Origin: MWBF01 sp040772005
GTDB taxonomy: Bacteria > Chloroflexota > Anaerolineae > CG2-30-64-16
Direction of reading: 5' to 3'
DNA: 64,000 nt
Assembly (NCBI GenBank): GCA_040772005.1
Contig: JAXGYZ010000002.1
Location: 1,302,001-1,366,000 of the forward strand
Notes under the pieces: generated by a model
Database searches by the model: none
What the model saw: the letters and a program-made list of their open reading frames with translations, nothing else
What the model was told of the DNA's origin: nothing
Program-made: the position numbers and the translations under genes
In this document: in pieces, positions 60,801 through 64,000 of the stretch
Numbering within the stretch: the stretch's first letter is position 1
Layout: each line of letters starts with the position of its first letter

Positions 60801-62615
60801 ATGCAGTTCTCCCGTAAGTGGATCGTATTGAGTCTATTGTCAATAGCCGTGCTGGCGCTGTCCGGGTGCATCGTCACCACGCCGACGCCCGGCGCACCCG
60901 CTACACAACCGCCGGGCAGCACGCCGACCGTGGAGCCCGTTACTGTTCAGCCTCCCGCAGGGACCACACCACCCGACGTGCCTGCGGGGATCATCGCCGC
61001 GCGCGATATCTTCGCCGGCCAGATGAACATGGCGGGCGAGGATTTCACGGTCGTTTCCTACGAGGCGGTCGAGTGGCCGGACGGCTGCCTGGGCCTGCCC
61101 GAGCCGGACGAGGTCTGCACGATGGCCATCGTGCCGGGCTATCTGATTGTGCTGGAAGCGGGCGGCACGCGCTATGCGCTGCGCACGAATCTCGCGGGCA
61201 GCATGGTGCGCGTCGCGCCGCTCATCGAGGACGAACCAGCTACCGAGGTGACGGCCGAACCGGCGGTGCAGGGCGAGACGGTGCTGGCCTGGCAGCAGGA
61301 GACGGCAGAAAGCTGCCGCGCCGCGCAGATTACGCTCACTGGCGTGCAGTACGGCGCGTGCGACGGTCCGCTGGCCACGGGCGCGCTGAACGAAGACATG
61401 GCCCGGACCGCACAACTGGATGACCTGCTCGCGACCTATGCTTCATTCACGGCGGACACGCCGGCGGGCCAGGTCACGTTTATGGGGCAGGGGTCGCTGA
61501 CCGCAACGGCTGCCGAACAGCGGATGCTGGCCGAGTGGGCCAACCAGGTCGCGCGCGAGGCTGAGGCTGGCACTGCCAGCGCGACGGACGGCCTGGCTTT
61601 CGTCTGGCATCGCGAGGGCGGCATTGCCGGCTTCTGCGATGACCTGTCGGTCTACATGACCGGCATCGCGTACGGCTCGGACTGCAGCGGCACGCTGATT
61701 CAGAGCCTGGGCAGCCGCCGGTTGACCGCGGACGAGCTGGCCGAGCTGTATGCATGGGTGGATGCGCTGGCATCGTTCCAGGAGACGCAACAGGACCAGG
61801 CCACCGCGGATGCAATGACCGTGGGACTGCTGCTGACCGGGCGCGGGGAGCGCGCGGCCACCGAGGATGAGAAGGCGGCGATGAGTCAGTTCGCCAGCCA
61901 GGTGTTGCTGCGCTGGGCGGACCCGACGCCCGTGCCGAGCGTGCTCGCGCAGGCCGATCTGACCATCTACGCGGGCCCTGCGGAGTCGTATCCTGTTGTG
62001 GGTGCGGTGTTTGCCGGCCAGTCCGCACGCGTGACCGGCGTCAAGCCCGACAGCACGTGGTGGCGCGTGGTCTGCCCGGATGACACGCTGGGCAACTGCT
62101 GGGTCACGGGTGACTCGAAGCTGGCCCAGCCGAACGTGCCTGCCGGGGCGACGGGCCTCGACCCGATCGACGAGACGGGCATCTACGCGGCCGTTGCACG
62201 CCAGGTTTACACGGTGGACCATACCTTTGGCGACAGTCCGCCGAACTTCCCGCGCATTTACCTGCTGCGCGCGGATGACATCCGAGCAAGCGGCAGCGAT
62301 GCGCCGACGCCAGGCATGCCGGTCATCGCGACGCCGGTGCAGCAGAGCATCGTCGCGGCCCTGAGCGACCTGCCCGCGCAGTTCATCTGGATTACGAAGC
62401 TGGAAGACGCGCCGCGCGACGAGAATGGGACCATCGAGGACAACGGTGCGGTCATCACCCTGGGGAACATTCAACCGCAGGCGGATGGCACGATTCAGGT
62501 AGCGGCCAGCATCTACATCGGCATGCTCGCCGCCGGCGGCCAGACCTACGTGCTGGAGCAGGTGGATGGCGTCTGGCAGATCACCGGCATCGCCGGCATG
62601 CAGTGGATTAGCTGA
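60801..62615 (+). CDS. Lipoprotein with C-terminal SH3-like domain
   Basis: The 604-residue protein has a lipobox LSGC with Cys at about 23 and a Pro/Thr linker (TPTPGAPATQPPGSTP). Then come one region with conserved DGCLGLPEPDEVC and two related segments (SCRAAQITLTGVQYGAC, FCDDLSVYMTGIAYGSDC). An SH3-like domain follows (LTIYAGPAESYPVVGAVFAGQSARVTG...NCWVTGD). It is probably an envelope-bound protein. Partners may include cell-wall material, as the L,D-transpeptidase gene is just upstream on the same strand. Confidence 0.8.
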   Translation: MQFSRKWIVLSLLSIAVLALSGCIVTTPTPGAPATQPPGSTPTVEPVTVQPPAGTTPPDVPAGIIAARDIFAGQMNMAGEDFTVVSYEAVEWPDGCLGLPEPDEVCTMAIVPGYLIVLEAGGTRYALRTNLAGSMVRVAPLIEDEPATEVTAEPAVQGETVLAWQQETAESCRAAQITLTGVQYGACDGPLATGALNEDMARTAQLDDLLATYASFTADTPAGQVTFMGQGSLTATAAEQRMLAEWANQVAREAEAGTASATDGLAFVWHREGGIAGFCDDLSVYMTGIAYGSDCSGTLIQSLGSRRLTADELAELYAWVDALASFQETQQDQATADAMTVGLLLTGRGERAATEDEKAAMSQFASQVLLRWADPTPVPSVLAQADLTIYAGPAESYPVVGAVFAGQSARVTGVKPDSTWWRVVCPDDTLGNCWVTGDSKLAQPNVPAGATGLDPIDETGIYAAVARQVYTVDHTFGDSPPNFPRIYLLRADDIRASGSDAPTPGMPVIATPVQQSIVAALSDLPAQFIWITKLEDAPRDENGTIEDNGAVITLGNIQPQADGTIQVAASIYIGMLAAGGQTYVLEQVDGVWQITGIAGMQWIS

Positions 62616-62635
62616 GGGTTAATAGCAACACACGC

Positions 62636-62750
62636 TGATAGAACGCTGATCACGCTGATGATCATGATGCACGCTGATATTCTTTCGTTTCGGTAAAGTA
62701 AAAAATCAGCATCAATCATGATTATCAGCGCCATCAGCGTTCTATTCGCT
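62636..62750. repeat. ACGCTGAT-type inverted repeat between convergent genes
   Basis: Several ACGCTGAT units (ACGCTGATAGAACGCTGATCACGC) are mirrored by ATCAGCGCCATCAGCGTTCTAT. The centre contains ATGATCATGATGC and its complement. It can terminate both flanking genes. Confidence 0.8.
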
Positions 62751-63665
62751 CTAACGATACTGCGGCAGCACGTACTCGCGCGCGCCGGGCACGGTTGCAC
62801 CGGCGGCCGCTGCTACTTCCGGACGCGCCAGCGCCCGCGGCCTGGGGGCATCCAGGTAGCGGTTGGCCGTCTCCTTCCCCGCCACGAACTGTTCCTCGGT
62901 CTTGCTGAAGTCGTTGAACGACAGGTCGTTGAACGCCGAAATCTGGATGTGGTGCAGGTCGATCTGCGGGTCCGTGTCCGCGCGCTGGAGGTCCAGGAAG
63001 AACGACTGCGCCAGCCAGGTTTGCAGCGTACGCATGAAGATGTTGAAGATGCCCTTGGCCGGCGGCTGGATCTCCTCACCGCCGCCCACGTTGATCGCGT
63101 AGATCGTCGTCGCGCCCTTGTCCATCGCCACGCTGCACGGCACCTCGGCCAGCACGCCGCCGTCCACCAGTTGCAGGCCGTGATAGTCGAGCGGCGGCTG
63201 CAGGACGGGGATCACGCTGCTTGCCATCATGCCGTCCAGCACCGACGAATTGGGATCCTCGCCGAACAGATACAGCTTGCGGCTGCGCAGGTCCACCGCG
63301 GTCAGGTAGCACGGAATCTTGAGCTGCCCGTAGGTCGTGATGCCGGGGGGCAGCTTGCTGGCGATCAGGTTGCGCATGCCCTCGGTCGGGAAGAAGCCGT
63401 CCGCACGACTGATCAACCGGCCAATCAACGAGAAGATGCCCCCCGGATAGACAACCTCACGCGTCGCGCTGCGCCAGGCGTCCATCAGGCGCGGGATGTT
63501 GCTGAGTTCGGGGCCGTAGGCGGCCATGAAGCCGGAGTTAAGCGAGCCTGCCGAAGTGCCGACCATCATGTCGGGCACGATGCCACGTTCGAGGAGAGCT
63601 GCGAGGGCGCCGACCTGCAACGGCCCCCGGATGCCGCCACCGCTAAGTACAAACGCAGTAGTCAT
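62751..63665 (-). CDS. Patatin-like phospholipase
   Basis: The 304-residue protein has GGGIRGPLQVGALAALLERG (oxyanion loop), the nucleophile Ser in GTSAGSLN, and the Asp of the Ser-Asp dyad in DGGVLAEVP. These are the patatin/RssA-type motifs. It hydrolyses acyl esters of phospholipids or other lipids, probably at the inner face of the membrane. ATG 63665 has a GGGGGGA ribosome site and a predicted promoter at 63711-63739. Confidence 0.92.
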   Translation of the reverse strand: MTTAFVLSGGGIRGPLQVGALAALLERGIVPDMMVGTSAGSLNSGFMAAYGPELSNIPRLMDAWRSATREVVYPGGIFSLIGRLISRADGFFPTEGMRNLIASKLPPGITTYGQLKIPCYLTAVDLRSRKLYLFGEDPNSSVLDGMMASSVIPVLQPPLDYHGLQLVDGGVLAEVPCSVAMDKGATTIYAINVGGGEEIQPPAKGIFNIFMRTLQTWLAQSFFLDLQRADTDPQIDLHHIQISAFNDLSFNDFSKTEEQFVAGKETANRYLDAPRPRALARPEVAAAAGATVPGAREYVLPQYR

Positions 63666-63710
63666 GGTCCCCCCTTCAGTGAGTGTGAAGCTTGTTAGAC
63701 GTTTGTACTC

Positions 63711-63739
63711 ACTATACACCCTCCCCACCTATAATGCAA
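63711..63739 (-). promoter_or_regulatory. Predicted promoter of the patatin gene
   Basis: On the minus strand TTGCAT (63739-63734) and TATAGT (63716-63711) are separated by 17 bases. Confidence 0.6.
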
Positions 63740-63784
63740 GCGCCAATTTTCTTGCAGTGCGGTTCACAGTGGGCCGAGTCCGGT

Positions 63785-63858
63785 CGCCGTCAACGAATCC
63801 GGGCAACGCATGAACGCATGCGACCCTGGGTTCCGCCATGCGTTCATGCGTTGCCTCA
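63785..63858. repeat. GTCAACGAAT / AACGCATGAACGC hairpin repeat
   Basis: GTCAACGAAT (63789-63798) matches the left flank of the IS110 element. It is followed by GCAACGCATGAACGCATG and its inverted copy CATGCGTTCATGCGTTGC. No gene is present in 63666-63874 apart from the promoter. Confidence 0.75.
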
Positions 63859-63874
63859 TTCGGTGATGGCCGCG

Positions 63875-64000
63875 CTATCGCACGAGATAAATCACGGCCA
63901 CCACGACGCCGATGGCGACGACCAGCCAGCGCAGCGTCTGCGGCTGGATGCGACCGGCCAGCTTGCCGCCCAGCACGCCGCCGATGACCGCGCCTACGGC
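63875..64000 (-). CDS. C-terminal end of a TauE/SafE-type membrane permease (5' end beyond window)
   Basis: The visible 41 codons read off the right edge and end at TAG (63877-63875). The peptide has GAVIGGVLGGKLAGRIQPQTLRWLVVAIGVVVAVIYLVR. This is the Gly-rich final two-helix pattern of the TSUP (TauE/SafE, DUF81) family of sulfite or organosulfonate exporters. Only the last two helices are seen, so the family call is moderate and the substrate unknown. Confidence 0.65.
   Translation of the reverse strand, partial: AVGAVIGGVLGGKLAGRIQPQTLRWLVVAIGVVVAVIYLVR

Overview
The window is GC-rich, densely coding DNA from a bacterial chromosome. The gene set suggests a Chloroflexota (Anaerolineae-like) bacterium. 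The pointers are an AfsR/SARP-type regulator with BTAD and NB-ARC domains, lipoproteins with Pro/Thr linkers, a metY-metX-metW operon under a SAM-I riboswitch, tungsten-type aldehyde ferredoxin oxidoreductase genes, and very many hairpin-forming intergenic repeats. This assignment is inference from gene content; no rRNA or marker phylogeny is available. No tRNA, rRNA or CRISPR array was recognised.

Layout. 1-7.0 kb: small redox and housekeeping genes (flavin-binding protein, CDGSH Fe-S protein, gpmA, fdhD, pruA) separated by inserted repeats. 7.4-16.5 kb: a SARP-like regulator flanked by a secreted metalloprotease gene and a divergent lipoprotein/beta-helix pair. Both target promoters carry heptamer repeats on an 11-bp period, so these genes look like one regulon. 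16.5-19.4 kb: glycolate oxidase subunits glcF and glcD. 19.5-31 kb: SDR, secreted alpha/beta hydrolase, GH3 enzyme, Ser/Thr kinase divergent from an FHA-winged-helix protein, hemW, and an MFS transporter. 31.3-34.8 kb: metW, metX and metY behind a SAM-I riboswitch. 34.9-37.8 kb: DUF1638 protein, TGS-domain nucleoside kinase, MoaD-like protein. 37.87-39.48 kb: an IS110-family element with a readable bridge-RNA region. 39.6-43.5 kb: aldehyde ferredoxin oxidoreductase, a ModE-like regulator and a radical SAM maturase. 43.6-48.6 kb: a GH172 (DUF2961) protein and a five-gene NrfD / Fe-S / heptaheme cytochrome operon. 49-59 kb: response regulator, amino-sugar genes (SIS, nagA, ROK-like kinase) and a divergent sugar operon (UroD-like, PfkB, epimerase, GH4). 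59-64 kb: L,D-transpeptidase, SH3 lipoprotein, patatin, and the C-terminal end of a TauE/SafE-type permease.

Mobile DNA is the most striking content. Three families of short non-coding elements (173, 173 and about 145-160 bp) are each flanked by 9-bp target duplications. One copy sits inside the target duplication of another, which gives an order of insertion. The IS110 element has two 9-nt guide-like segments in its 5' non-coding region. One matches the left genomic flank and the other matches the element's own right end. Together they predict both boundaries and a target site lying in a repeat core that recurs elsewhere in the window.

Regulation visible in sequence includes sigma70-type promoters with 17-bp spacers (gpmA, fdhD, the GH3 gene, met operon, patatin), the SAM-I riboswitch with two terminators, and an unassigned structured leader with an intrinsic terminator before the aldehyde ferredoxin oxidoreductase gene.
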